A stretch of 64,000 bases of DNA from Candidatus Pelagibacter sp. (GTDB lineage Bacteria; Pseudomonadota; Alphaproteobacteria; Pelagibacterales; Pelagibacteraceae). The notes under the pieces were generated by a model, which was not told where the DNA came from, searched no databases, and was given only the letters and a program-made list of their open reading frames with translations. Where the stretch lies: positions 46,364 to 110,363 of the forward strand of contig PAGZ01000040.1 in assembly GCA_002704625.1 (NCBI GenBank). The letters are read 5' to 3'. The position numbers and the translations under genes are program-made. Positions 55,325 to 64,000 of the stretch are shown here, piece after piece (positions within the stretch are counted from its first letter, which is position 1; each line of letters begins with the position of its first letter).

Positions 55325-56098
55325 TTAGTAACTATTTTTTTTATTTGGAAACTTTTGTTGTAATACTTCTCTTTTATATTTGACAAAAGTTTTCTCAAGA
55401 ATTTTTTGTAGATTTAAATATTTTTTAACAAATTTTGGATAAAAACCGCTTAGTCCGATTAAATCATCAGTGACTAGAATTTGACCATCACAATATCGCG
55501 ATGAACCAATTCCAATTGTTGGTATCTTTAAAAAATTTGTTATTTTTTTTGCAGTTTTTTCGGCGATACACTCTAAAACTATACTGAAAGCTCCTGCTTT
55601 TTCAATTTTCTTTGATTCTTGTATTAATTTAAGCTCTTCTTTATTATTAAATCCAACGGGTTTAAAACTTCTTTTAAATTGTGGTGTAAATCCAATATGA
55701 CCCATCACAGGTACACCGGATTTTACTAATTTCTTAATTAATGAAAAATTTTTCCCATTACTTTCCAATTTTACTGCATCACAGTTAGTTTTTTTAAAAA
55801 CTTCATTTATATTTTTTCTTGCTTGAGAATAAGTTTTATAAGTATTGATTGGCATATCAACAACAAACAAACTTTTTTTAATACCTTTGCTAACAGCAAT
55901 TGAATGATTAATAATTGTATTAAGTTTTATGTATTTTGTACTTTTCATCCCATAAAAAGCTGTTGCAACAGAATCTCCGACTAAAATTAAGTCGCAATGT
56001 TTATCTAATATTTTGGAAATTGGTTTAGAGTATGCGGTTAAACAAACTATTTTTCTTTTGGATTTAAGATTTTTTATCCTAAAAATTTTTTTATTCAT
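55325..56098 (-). CDS. panB: 3-methyl-2-oxobutanoate hydroxymethyltransferase
   Basis: 257 residues, first committed step of pantothenate synthesis (ketopantoate from 2-oxoisovalerate and methylene-THF). VCLTAYSKPISKIL, LVGDSVATAFYG with the Mg-binding Asp, PVMGHIGFTPQ and IGIGSSRYCDGQILV are signatures. panC is not adjacent. The N-terminus is short, starting INKKIF-like. Confidence 0.92.
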   Translation of the reverse strand: MNKKIFRIKNLKSKRKIVCLTAYSKPISKILDKHCDLILVGDSVATAFYGMKSTKYIKLNTIINHSIAVSKGIKKSLFVVDMPINTYKTYSQARKNINEVFKKTNCDAVKLESNGKNFSLIKKLVKSGVPVMGHIGFTPQFKRSFKPVGFNNKEELKLIQESKKIEKAGAFSIVLECIAEKTAKKITNFLKIPTIGIGSSRYCDGQILVTDDLIGLSGFYPKFVKKYLNLQKILEKTFVKYKREVLQQKFPNKKNSY

Positions 56099-56108
56099 TT
56101 TTGATTAT

Positions 56109-56537
56109 TTATTTAGGCTTTAAATTTTCAAATTTTTTGTTAAGCTCTGTTTGTTTATCACAAATTTTAATACACACTTTTTTAAAAGTTCCAATTAACT
56201 TCTGAGAACTTTCGTAATCTGATTTATTTAACTTTAACAAAGTTAGTAGATACAAAGCTTCTTCATTTTTTGGGTCTAAAAGAATAACTGTTTTTAAATT
56301 TTGCTCCTCAAGAGATTGTTTTTTTTGAAATTTAAAAATTTTTGCAAGATATAGATATGATTTTTCATTTTTTGGATTAAAAACAATATCTTTTTCAAAA
56401 TTATATTTAGATTGAGAAAATTTTTTCTCTTTAAATAACTTTTCACCTTCATTAAAATAGCTATTTTTAGCATATGTAATTTGGATGAAAAATATTGTTA
56501 AGATAAATATTAAAAAAAAATTTTTTATTTTATTCAT
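56109..56537 (-). CDS. Secreted TPR-repeat protein, unknown
   Basis: 142 residues from ATG 56537, which gives a clean signal peptide (MNKIKNFFLIFILTIFF, ending near TYA); starting at 56576 would overlap rlmE. Two or three tetratricopeptide repeats follow (residues 35-125), for example YNFEKDIVFNPKNEKSYLYL. Periplasmic scaffold, function unknown. Confidence 0.65.
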   Translation of the reverse strand: MNKIKNFFLIFILTIFFIQITYAKNSYFNEGEKLFKEKKFSQSKYNFEKDIVFNPKNEKSYLYLAKIFKFQKKQSLEEQNLKTVILLDPKNEEALYLLTLLKLNKSDYESSQKLIGTFKKVCIKICDKQTELNKKFENLKPK

Positions 56538-56554
56538 GGTTAGATCTCTATTTA

Positions 56555-57142
56555 TTATGTACTTAATTCTGAACAATGTATATATGTTTCTCTTGATTCA
56601 CCTCGGCTAGACTTTGGCTTAAAAAAAATGATTTTTTTAAAGGTTTTTTTTGCATTAATTTTAATTTGGTCAAAATCCTCGCCCATAAAAAATTTAGATA
56701 ATAAAATGCCCTTTTTGTTCAACACTTTTTGGGAAAAAAGAATTGTAGATAAACACAGCTCGTTAGTTCTAATAGTATCCAAACTTTTGTTTCCAGTGGT
56801 ATTAGCTGCCATATCAGATAAAACCACGTCAATTTTTGTATTAAAATATTTTATCACGATTTGTCTCAAATCTTCATCTAAAAAATCACCAATAATAAAT
56901 TTAACCCCTTTAATTTCTTCAACTTTTTTTTTATCTATTCCTAAAATTTTCCCTTTTTTTACTTTGCCTGCCACAACTTGACACCATCCTCCTGGGTGGG
57001 ATCCCAAATCTAATAATTTTATTCCTTCTTTTAAAAATTTAAATTTTTTATCTATTTCTAATAATTTAAAAGCAGATCTTGACCTATAACCTCTTATTTT
57101 TGCTTTATGAAAAAAATGATCCTGGTAACTTTTACTATCCAT
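56555..57142 (-). CDS. rlmE: 23S rRNA 2'-O-methyltransferase (FtsJ/RrmJ)
   Basis: 195 residues. Methylates U2552 (E. coli numbering) of 23S rRNA. RSRSAFKLLEIDKKF, LDLGSHPGGWCQV for AdoMet and VLSDMAANTTGN with catalytic Asp are signatures. Downstream of pssA by 15 bases on the same strand. Confidence 0.93.
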   Translation of the reverse strand: MDSKSYQDHFFHKAKIRGYRSRSAFKLLEIDKKFKFLKEGIKLLDLGSHPGGWCQVVAGKVKKGKILGIDKKKVEEIKGVKFIIGDFLDEDLRQIVIKYFNTKIDVVLSDMAANTTGNKSLDTIRTNELCLSTILFSQKVLNKKGILLSKFFMGEDFDQIKINAKKTFKKIIFFKPKSSRGESRETYIHCSELST

Positions 57143-57157
57143 TTTTTTAAAATTAAA

Positions 57158-57949
57158 TTATAGAATATCTTGCTGGTCTTCCTCAATTATAGAGTGTTTA
57201 GCACTTTTAAGTTTTGATCTATAATTTAAAATACCAAATGGAATTAAAGATAAATAAATAAAAATACAGATAGATAATGTTTCAAAGGTAAATTGTATAA
57301 TAGAAACAAAAAATAAACCTACGCCTAATAAAAGAAATACAGTCATATTTCTTCTAATAGCAATTTTTTTAAATGAAAAAGTCGGAATTTTGCTTATAAG
57401 CAGAATTGAAACTAAAACCATAAAATAAGGTGTGATCGCCCTTAAATCTATAAAATTTGAAAAATTTGATAATTCAAACATCAATGGAAAAAGTATCAAA
57501 CATCCACCTGCGGGAGAGGGAATTCCTTGAAAAAAATTATTTTTCCATTCATCTTTATTTTCAAACTTTGTCAAATTAAACCGGGCAAGCCTTAAAACAC
57601 AACATACTGAAAAAAACAAAACTATTAACCAACCAATTTTACCAAATTTATTTAGTTCCCAAAAATAAACTATGAAAGCAGGTGCAATACCAAAACTGAC
57701 AAAATCTGTGAGTGAGTCTAATTCTTTCCCAAAATCTGACGTACCTTTAATTAATCTAGCTACCCTTCCGTCTAAGCCATCTAATATTGCAGCTACAACT
57801 AAAAACAAAACTGCAAAAGCGAAATTTCCATCCATGGCAAACTTGATAGAGCTGATACCTAAACAGACTCCTATTAAAGTTAATACACTTGGTAAAATGT
57901 ATCTAGATTTATTTACTGAAACTACGTTTAATTTATTTTTTTTTTCCAT
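57158..57949 (-). CDS. pssA: CDP-diacylglycerol-serine O-phosphatidyltransferase
   Basis: 263-residue membrane enzyme making phosphatidylserine. The CDP-alcohol motif is complete: DGLDGRVAR followed by G and then ELDSLTD. About eight membrane helices. The start directly follows the psd stop, so the pair acts in order for phosphatidylethanolamine synthesis. Confidence 0.93.
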   Translation of the reverse strand: MEKKNKLNVVSVNKSRYILPSVLTLIGVCLGISSIKFAMDGNFAFAVLFLVVAAILDGLDGRVARLIKGTSDFGKELDSLTDFVSFGIAPAFIVYFWELNKFGKIGWLIVLFFSVCCVLRLARFNLTKFENKDEWKNNFFQGIPSPAGGCLILFPLMFELSNFSNFIDLRAITPYFMVLVSILLISKIPTFSFKKIAIRRNMTVFLLLGVGLFFVSIIQFTFETLSICIFIYLSLIPFGILNYRSKLKSAKHSIIEEDQQDIL

Positions 57950-58603
57950 TTAATTACTTGCTATCAAACTTTCACCAGCGATAACATTCTGTCCTATCTT
58001 AACCATTGTTTTTCTATTTGAGTAATATACATCAACTCTACTCCCAAATCTAATCATACCGAGCCTTTGCCCTTGATTAACACTCTCAGTTTTTTTAACT
58101 GTTGTAACAATTCGTCTTGCAATTAAACCTGCGATTTGAACTACAACAATTTGTTCACCTGCTTTATTTTCTTTAATTTTAAAATAGTTTCTCTCGTTTT
58201 CCTCACTTGCTTTATCTAGGGATGCATTTAAAAATTTTCCAGGTTTATAAAAAATATCTTCTATTTCTCCGCTAGAAGGTGATCTGTTTACATGGCAATC
58301 AAATACATTCATAAAAATACTTACTCTTGTAAATTTTTTATTTTCCAAACCAAGTTCGATTGGCCCATTTACTTCTCCAATAGCTGAAATTCTGCCATCT
58401 GCCGGGCTAACTAAAAAGCCATCATCTTCTATAATTACTCTTTCAGGATCTCTAAAAAAATAATAAACCCAAATTGTGATTAATGTGAAAATAAATCCAA
58501 AAAAGTCAGATATTAACCAAAGAATCAAGGTAAGTACCGCGGATATAACTAAAAATTTATACCCCTCCTGGTGTAACTTTGGAAATATTTTATCAAGCAT
58601 CAT
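57950..58603 (-). CDS. psd: Phosphatidylserine decarboxylase (short type)
   Basis: 217 residues, the small PSD type. Self-cleavage between Gly187 and Ser188 in RFGSRVDV makes the pyruvoyl group. HQEGYKF at the N-terminus, SPADGRI and FDCHVNRSPSSG are signatures. Membrane segments lie at residues 17-45. Converts phosphatidylserine to phosphatidylethanolamine. Confidence 0.95.
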   Translation of the reverse strand: MMLDKIFPKLHQEGYKFLVISAVLTLILWLISDFFGFIFTLITIWVYYFFRDPERVIIEDDGFLVSPADGRISAIGEVNGPIELGLENKKFTRVSIFMNVFDCHVNRSPSSGEIEDIFYKPGKFLNASLDKASEENERNYFKIKENKAGEQIVVVQIAGLIARRIVTTVKKTESVNQGQRLGMIRFGSRVDVYYSNRKTMVKIGQNVIAGESLIASN

Positions 58604-58609
58604 AACTTA

Positions 58610-58661
58610 TAATTTGATAATCTATGGGTAATATGTATAAAAATCCTTAATTATCAAATTA
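58610..58661. promoter_or_regulatory. icd promoter flanked by a 12-bp inverted repeat
   Basis: TTGATA (58614-58619), a 16-base spacer and TATAAA (58636-58641) form a plausible plus-strand promoter 30 bases before icd. Perfect inverted-repeat arms TAATTTGATAAT (58610-58621) and ATTATCAAATTA (58650-58661) lie on either side, the left arm covering the -35 box. This could be an operator or a leader hairpin. AT-rich repeats of this size may occur by chance. Confidence 0.4.
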
Positions 58662-58670
58662 AATTTTTTT

Positions 58671-59885
58671 ATGTCAAAAATAAAAGTAAAAAATCCAGTA
58701 GTTGAGCTCGATGGCGATGAAATGACCCGTATAATTTGGTCATTTATTAAAGACAGGCTAATAAAACCTTATTTAGATATAGAGCTTAAATACTTCGATC
58801 TTGGGATGGAGAATAGAGACAAAACTAATGATCAAGTAACAATTGATTGTGCAAAAGCTATTCAAAAGTATGGTGCCGGGGTAAAGTGTGCAACAATAAC
58901 GCCTGATGAGGCTCGTGTTAAAGAATTTAAGTTAAAAAAAATGTGGAGATCGCCAAATGGCACAATAAGAAATATAGTTGGTGGAACAATTTTTAGAGAG
59001 CCAATAATTTGTAAAAACGTTCCAAGATTAGTGCCACATTGGACAGATAGCGTTATAGTAGGAAGACATGCTTTCGGAGATCAATATAGAGCAACGGATT
59101 TTAAAGTTCCTGGAAAAGGTAAAATGACAATTAAATGGGAGTCGGAAGATAAAAAAAATAAAATTGAACATGAAGTCTATGATTTCAAAGGACCAGGTAT
59201 AGCGCTTTCTATGTATAATCTAGACGACTCTATTAAAGACTTTGCACGTGCCTGTATGAACTATGGTTTGGTTAGGAAATGGCCTGTTTTTTTTTCAACG
59301 AAAAACACAATATTAAAAGCATATGATGGAAGATTTAAAGATATTTTTGAAGAAATTTTTCAAAAAGAATTTAAGAAAAAGTTTGAAGACGCCAGCATTA
59401 CATACGAACACAGATTAATAGATGACATGGTAGCTTGTGCTATGAAATGGAGTGGAAAATATATTTGGGCCTGTAAAAATTATGATGGAGATGTCCAATC
59501 TGACACTGTTGCACAAGGATATGGTTCTCTTGGATTAATGACAAGCGTTCTTAGAACACCAGATGGCAAAATAGCAGAGGCTGAGGCGGCTCACGGAACG
59601 GTTACGAGGCATTATAGGCAGCATCAAAAAGGGAAAGAAACTTCAACAAACCCTATTGCTTCTATTTTTGCTTGGACAAGAGGTTTATCACATAGAGGAC
59701 ATTTAGATGGTAATAATGAATTAACTAAATTTGCAAATACTCTTGAAAAAGTTTGTATAGAAACTGTTGAGGGAGGATCTATGACGAAGGATTTAGCAAT
59801 ACTAATTAGTAAAGATCAAAAATTCTTAACAACAAATAAGTTTTTAGAAGCAATAAATTCTAATTTAAAAAACAAACTTAACTAA
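58671..59885 (+). CDS. icd: NADP-dependent isocitrate dehydrogenase (eukaryote-like type)
   Basis: 404 residues. Oxidative decarboxylation of isocitrate to 2-oxoglutarate. [14 protein letters not shown] at the start, [20 protein letters not shown] at the substrate site and [12 protein letters not shown] near the cofactor match the homodimeric type II enzymes shared with eukaryotic cytosol, rather than E. coli Icd. The end overlaps alaS by 8 bases (convergent). Confidence 0.95.
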   Translation: MSKIKVKNPVVELDGDEMTRIIWSFIKDRLIKPYLDIELKYFDLGMENRDKTNDQVTIDCAKAIQKYGAGVKCATITPDEARVKEFKLKKMWRSPNGTIRNIVGGTIFREPIICKNVPRLVPHWTDSVIVGRHAFGDQYRATDFKVPGKGKMTIKWESEDKKNKIEHEVYDFKGPGIALSMYNLDDSIKDFARACMNYGLVRKWPVFFSTKNTILKAYDGRFKDIFEEIFQKEFKKKFEDASITYEHRLIDDMVACAMKWSGKYIWACKNYDGDVQSDTVAQGYGSLGLMTSVLRTPDGKIAEAEAAHGTVTRHYRQHQKGKETSTNPIASIFAWTRGLSHRGHLDGNNELTKFANTLEKVCIETVEGGSMTKDLAILISKDQKFLTTNKFLEAINSNLKNKLN

Positions 59886-62574
59886 TTTTTTTATTTAAGG
59901 CTTCAAAAGCTTTTTCAATATTATCTTTATTTGACCCGCCTGCCTGGGCGAAATCTTTTCTACCGCCACCACCTTTACCTCCAAGAATTTCAGAGGCAGT
60001 TTTAACTAGCATTACAGCATCATATGTTTTTGTTAATTTATTTGTGATGCCAACTGCTATACCAACTTTTTCTTCAAAAGTTGATATACCGACTACAATA
60101 CCCTCTTTGATATCCTTTTTGCCTTTATCAATTATACCTCTAAGTTCTTTAGGAGGAAAATCTGTGAGAACTTGTTGTCTCAAAATAAATGTACCAACTT
60201 TTTTATCTTTAATGATATTTTTATTTTTATCTTTTAAAACGTTTTCTATTTTAACTTTTTCAAGGACTTTGTTTAAAGATCTAAATTGTTCAGATAAATC
60301 TCTGTTTTCTTTAGATTTCAAAAATCCATCGATATAACTTGGTTCTATTTTAAGTTTTAAAAGTTGATTTTTAATTTCATTTATTTGATTTTTTAAAGTT
60401 TCTTCTTTTGAGGATTTGTTCTGTTTAAGAGATTTTTCATAATCTTGTAAATGCTCATCTCTTAAAGCTTCTATTCTTCTAATACCAGATGCAATCGAAG
60501 ATTGGCTGATAACCTTAAACTTTCCTACTTCTTTTGTATTTTTAACATGAGTGCCGCCACACAACTCGGTAGAAAAGAAACTATTATTTTCTTTTCCCAT
60601 AAATACTACTCTAACTTCTTCGCCGTATTTTTCACCAAACAAAGCTAAAGCCCCCATACTCACAGCTTCTTTTGGTGTCATTATTCTAGTTTGTACATCG
60701 CTTGATCCGTCGACTATATCGTTAACAACTTTATTTATTTTGGTCATTTCATCTTTTTCAATAGGTTTGTTATGGCTAAAATCAAATCTAAGTCTATCTG
60801 GACTTACTAACGAACCTTTTTGAGTTACATGTTTACCTAAAATCCTTCTTAGAGATTCATGTAACAAATGAGTGGCTGAATGATTAGCTCTTGAATTATT
60901 TCTTTTATTTATATCAATTTCTAAATTTACACTTTGGCCAATATTAATTGGTCCTTTTTCGATTTTTCCTGTATGAACATAAAGATCTCCCATTTTTTTT
61001 TGTGTGTCTTTTATATTTATTTTACAATCCGAATTATAAATAATTCCCTGATCCCCAACTTGTCCTCCGGATTCTCCATAAAAAGGGGTTTGGTTAGTTA
61101 TAATCTCAACTTCATCTCCTGTTTTTGCATTTTCAACAAATTTATTGTTTTTTGATATTTTTAAAATTACTCCTTCAGCTTTATCAAATTCGTACCCTAA
61201 AAATTCTGTGGGGCTAAGCTCTTCTCTAACTTTATACCATTTTTCTTCAACAGATTTATCGCCTGAACCTTTCCAGCTTGCTCGAGCTACTTCTTTACTT
61301 TTTTTCATTTCTTTATCAAAAGTATTTGTATCAATTTTAATTTTTTTATTTTTTAGAATATCGGCAGTTAGATCTAATGGAAAACCATAAGTATCATAAA
61401 GCTTAAAAGCTATTTCACCTGGCAAAATATTATTTTTTACTTTTTCTAAATTTTGATTCAAAATCTTCATTCCTCTATCTAAAAGTGATGAAAATTTTTC
61501 TTCTTCATTTTTTAACGTTTCAATAATTAAGTCTTTGCCTCTTTTAAGTTCGGGATAACTATGTGACATTTCGCTTAATAGAACATCAAATAATTTGAAA
61601 AATATTGGTTTGTTACTTCCAAGTGTATGTGCGTGACGCATACCACGTCTCATTATTCTTCTAAGAACATAACCTCTGCCTTCATTTGAAGGCAAAACTC
61701 CTTCGGCAATTAAAAAGCTGCTTGCTCTTAGATGATCGGCGATTACTCTATGACTTGCGATTGTGTTACTGTTAATTTTACTTTTTGTAATTTCTGATGA
61801 AGCTGAAATGATTTTTTTAAAGTGATCGATTTCATAGTTATCATGTGTACCTTGTAAAACTGCTGTCATTCTTTCTAAGCCCATACCTGTATCAACAGAA
61901 GGTTTGGGTAAATTAATTCTTTTGTTTTTGGAAATTTGTTCGAATTGCATAAAAACAAGATTCCAAATTTCAATAAATCTATCTCCATCTTGATCTTTTG
62001 AGCCCGGTGGGCCACCTTTAAGTTTATCTCCATGATCGTAAAATATTTCAGAGCAGGGACCGCATGGACCTGTATCTCCCATTGACCAAAAGTTGTCTGA
62101 TGTTGATATTTTTACAATTTTACTCTCTGGCAGACCTGAAATTTTTTTCCAAAGATTAAATGAATCTTCGTCTTCTGAATATACTGTTGTAAACAATTTA
62201 TCCTTTGGAATTTTGAAATCTTTAGTTAACAAATCCCATGCGTATTTAATCGCTTGCTCTTTAAAATAATTTCCAAAAGAGAAATTTCCTAACATCTCAA
62301 AGAAGGTATGGTGTCTAGGGGTATAACCTACATTCTCAAGATCATTGTGCTTACCCCCTGCTCTTACGCATTTTTGTGAGGTAGTAGCTTTATTGTATGA
62401 CCTTTTTTCTAATCCAGTAAAAACGTTCTTAAACTGAACCATTCCAGAATTTGTGAACATTAACGTAGGATCATTATTTGGTACAAGGTTACTAGATTCA
62501 ACTTTATGGTGATTATTTTTTGTAAAAAAAGTTTGAAATTTTTCTCTTACACTTTTTAGTGGAAAACTTGTCAT
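59878..62574 (-). CDS. alaS: Alanyl-tRNA synthetase
   Basis: 898 residues, full length. Class IIc core with motif 2, [16 protein letters not shown], and the editing domain with zinc ligands in [10 protein letters not shown] and CGGTHV; the C-terminal C-Ala domain ends with [16 protein letters not shown]. Charges tRNA-Ala and clears mischarged Ser/Gly. Divergent from the GYD gene across 76 bases. Confidence 0.96.
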   Translation of the reverse strand: MTSFPLKSVREKFQTFFTKNNHHKVESSNLVPNNDPTLMFTNSGMVQFKNVFTGLEKRSYNKATTSQKCVRAGGKHNDLENVGYTPRHHTFFEMLGNFSFGNYFKEQAIKYAWDLLTKDFKIPKDKLFTTVYSEDEDSFNLWKKISGLPESKIVKISTSDNFWSMGDTGPCGPCSEIFYDHGDKLKGGPPGSKDQDGDRFIEIWNLVFMQFEQISKNKRINLPKPSVDTGMGLERMTAVLQGTHDNYEIDHFKKIISASSEITKSKINSNTIASHRVIADHLRASSFLIAEGVLPSNEGRGYVLRRIMRRGMRHAHTLGSNKPIFFKLFDVLLSEMSHSYPELKRGKDLIIETLKNEEEKFSSLLDRGMKILNQNLEKVKNNILPGEIAFKLYDTYGFPLDLTADILKNKKIKIDTNTFDKEMKKSKEVARASWKGSGDKSVEEKWYKVREELSPTEFLGYEFDKAEGVILKISKNNKFVENAKTGDEVEIITNQTPFYGESGGQVGDQGIIYNSDCKINIKDTQKKMGDLYVHTGKIEKGPINIGQSVNLEIDINKRNNSRANHSATHLLHESLRRILGKHVTQKGSLVSPDRLRFDFSHNKPIEKDEMTKINKVVNDIVDGSSDVQTRIMTPKEAVSMGALALFGEKYGEEVRVVFMGKENNSFFSTELCGGTHVKNTKEVGKFKVISQSSIASGIRRIEALRDEHLQDYEKSLKQNKSSKEETLKNQINEIKNQLLKLKIEPSYIDGFLKSKENRDLSEQFRSLNKVLEKVKIENVLKDKNKNIIKDKKVGTFILRQQVLTDFPPKELRGIIDKGKKDIKEGIVVGISTFEEKVGIAVGITNKLTKTYDAVMLVKTASEILGGKGGGGRKDFAQAGGSNKDNIEKAFEALNKKIS

Positions 62575-62605
62575 ATTTAATTATACCACTTTAATATAAT
62601 TAAAT
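62575..62605 (-). promoter_or_regulatory. Inverted repeat and -10 box at the alaS start
   Basis: Perfect 11-base arms (62575-62585 and 62595-62605) with a 9-base spacer directly precede the alaS ATG. On the minus strand the proximal arm contains TATAAT (62585-62580), an exact -10 box, which would place transcription start near the ATG. No good -35 box was found. E. coli AlaRS represses its own gene through a palindrome near the start site; the resemblance is only suggestive. Confidence 0.3.
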
Positions 62606-62650
62606 AGTTTTTCCCATAGACATATTATTGAGAATTTGCAAAAATACTTC

Positions 62651-62974
62651 ATGACCAAATTTTATACAATGGGTTGTTACACAGAAAAAGGACTAGCTGG
62701 ATTTGTGGGTAATCCTTCAACAAATAGGAAAGCTGCTACACAAGCCTTAGTAGAGTCTGGTGGTGCTAAGCTAACTGACTATTCTTTATTAAGAGGTGCA
62801 TTTGATTTTATTGCAGTATGTGAAGGCACATTTGAACAAATGGCTGCAGCAAAGATGGTTGCCGTATCTAGCGGAACTGTAGAAAACTTCACTATATTAG
62901 AGTCTGCAGATCTTAACAAAATAGCTGATACAGCAAAAAAAATTGCATCTGGTTTTAAACCAGCTGGTAAATAA
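62651..62974 (+). CDS. GYD-domain protein
   Basis: 107 residues from ATG 62651 (MTKFYTMGCYTEKGLAGF); the upstream TTG at 62636 is not needed. The whole chain is one GYD domain (ferredoxin-like fold): YTEKGLAG, GGAKLTDYSLLRGAFDF and CEGTFEQMAAAKM. Family function unknown, perhaps small-molecule binding. Followed by a GC-rich hairpin. Confidence 0.85.
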   Translation: MTKFYTMGCYTEKGLAGFVGNPSTNRKAATQALVESGGAKLTDYSLLRGAFDFIAVCEGTFEQMAAAKMVAVSSGTVENFTILESADLNKIADTAKKIASGFKPAGK

Positions 62975-62991
62975 AATATTTAATTAGAGTT

Positions 62992-63019
62992 TGCGAAAGG
63001 CCGAGGGAGGCCTTTCGCA
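62992..63019. terminator. GC-rich hairpin between GYD gene and recA
   Basis: An 11-bp perfect stem (TGCGAAAGGCC and GGCCTTTCGCA) with a 6-base loop lies between the convergent GYD and recA genes. It is by far the most GC-rich hairpin noticed. No clean T run follows on either strand, so it may work as a weak bidirectional terminator or as an RNA-stabilising end. Confidence 0.65.
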
Positions 63020-63031
63020 GTATATCTCTCC

Positions 63032-64000
63032 TTATTCTTTTGGAGATTCTTTGGGAGATGAAGGATTTCCTTCAATTTTTTTTGATATAAGCCCAGCTTT
63101 TGTTCTAATTGCTGTTTCAATTTCACTTGCAATTTTTGGGTTTTTTTCTAAATAGATTTTAGCATTTTCTCTTCCTTGACCTATTTTTTCCCCTTTGTAA
63201 GCATACCAGGCTCCAGATTTTTCAACTATTTCGGCTTTAGCGCCAAGATCGATTAATTCACCAGATTTACTAATTCCCTTGCCGTACATCAGATCAAATT
63301 CAACCATTTTAAATGGGGGCGCTACTTTGTTTTTGACTACTTTTACTCTTGTGCTATTTCCTATAATTTGATCTTTTTCCTTAATAGCACCAATTCTTCT
63401 AATATCCATTCTAACCGAAGAATAAAATTTTAATGCGTTTCCACCTGACGTAGTTTCAGGATTACCAAACATGACACCAATTTTCATTCTAATTTGATTT
63501 ATAAATATTACCATTGTATTAGATTTTGATATTGACCCAGTTAATTTTCTAAGAGCTTGGCTCATTAATCTAGATTGTAAACCAACATGATGATCACCCA
63601 TTTCTCCCTCTAGTTCCGCCTTGGGAGTTAATGCAGCAACTGAGTCTATAACTAGAACTGATAGCGATCCCGACTTAATTAAAGTATCTGCAATCTCTAG
63701 TGCTTGTTCACCTGTGTCAGGTTGAGATATTAAAAGCTCATCAGTTTTAACTCCTAATTTTTTTGCATAAACTGGATCTAGAGCATGTTCAGCATCGACA
63801 AAGCCACAAATCCCTCCTGCTTTTTGTGCTTCTGCAACGACTTGTAAAGCCAAAGTTGTTTTTCCTGATGACTCAGGACCATAAATTTCTATTACTCTAC
63901 CTTTTGGTAATCCGCCTATTCCTAATGCCAGGTCTAAACTTAAAGACCCTGTAGAAATTGACTCTACGTCCATAGCCTGTTGTTGACCTAAACGCATTAC
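63032..64000 (-). CDS. recA: Recombinase RecA, N-terminus cut by window
   Basis: The frame continues past the window edge, and the Met at 63997 ([16 protein letters not shown]) is internal, as RecA has about 25-40 residues before it. GPESSGKTT is Walker [11 protein letters not shown] and [15 protein letters not shown] (Walker B) follow, and [17 protein letters not shown] is loop L2 with its start. The C-terminus is short and Pro/Ser/Lys-rich. Strand exchange and LexA cleavage cofactor. Confidence 0.97.
   Translation of the reverse strand, partial: VMRLGQQQAMDVESISTGSLSLDLALGIGGLPKGRVIEIYGPESSGKTTLALQVVAEAQKAGGICGFVDAEHALDPVYAKKLGVKTDELLISQPDTGEQALEIADTLIKSGSLSVLVIDSVAALTPKAELEGEMGDHHVGLQSRLMSQALRKLTGSISKSNTMVIFINQIRMKIGVMFGNPETTSGGNALKFYSSVRMDIRRIGAIKEKDQIIGNSTRVKVVKNKVAPPFKMVEFDLMYGKGISKSGELIDLGAKAEIVEKSGAWYAYKGEKIGQGRENAKIYLEKNPKIASEIETAIRTKAGLISKKIEGNPSSPKESPKE

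Noticed and set aside
1..64000. CRISPR arrays, insertion sequences, prophage genes, toxin-antitoxin pairs
   Set aside because: None could be supported on reading both strands.

Overview
The window looks like a piece of a SAR11-type alphaproteobacterium (Candidatus Pelagibacter or a close relative). The evidence is strong AT richness with Lys/Ile/Asn-rich proteins, very short gaps between genes, many ATGA and TAATG start/stop overlaps, a eukaryote-like NADP isocitrate dehydrogenase, an alphaproteobacterial NDUFA12-family protein next to a DUF2155 protein, and the order lptF-lptG-lptD-surA-pdxA-rsmA-gmk. No rRNA, integrase, transposase, CRISPR array or phage module was seen. No stretch longer than 300 bases lacks a gene. 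Both outermost genes run off the window: a GT4 glycosyltransferase on the left and recA on the right.

Region 1 (1-5900): after a partial glycosyltransferase comes a minus-strand operon mtnP > mtnA > class II aldolase > speD-speE fusion > GT9 glycosyltransferase, with apt divergent from it. The enzymes form a chain. The fusion makes decarboxylated AdoMet and uses it for aminopropyl transfer, releasing methylthioadenosine (MTA). MtnP and MtnA convert MTA to methylthioribulose-1-P, the aldolase is predicted to split that to DHAP plus methylthioacetaldehyde, and Apt recovers the adenine.

Region 2 (5900-25000): an accessory surface-polysaccharide region. It holds sugar-nucleotide enzymes (RmlB, an RmlD-like protein, RmlC, Gmd, another epimerase), glycosyltransferases of families 2, 9, 17 and 61, a DUF4422-like protein, a GT39-like membrane protein, a sugar C-methyltransferase, and a carbamoyltransferase cassette with SxtJ-like and DUF5989/SxtK-like membrane proteins. 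A tRNA-Met with a good promoter sits inside it, only five bases upstream of the GT61 start codon. A protein with two helix-turn-helix segments, an omega-aminotransferase and an M23-family protein are also here.

Region 3 (24300-32800): a CADD-like protein (candidate para-aminobenzoate synthase) with all expected metal ligands, an MFS transporter, a cystathionine lyase-like enzyme, DUF2155, NDUFA12, a stand-alone NrdJ-tail (TSCPD) protein, aspS, hda and a DUF2066 protein.

Region 4 (32800-64000): core genes. These are purM-purN, ndk, pepA, lptFGD-surA-pdxA-rsmA, gmk, acpP-fabG-fabD, rpsF-rpsR-rplI-dnaB, an MMPL/RND exporter, cvpA-purF, bamB with a YfgM-like partner, panB, rlmE, pssA-psd, icd, alaS, a GYD-domain protein and recA. 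Start codons were moved inward for several genes where family alignment or operon spacing favoured it.
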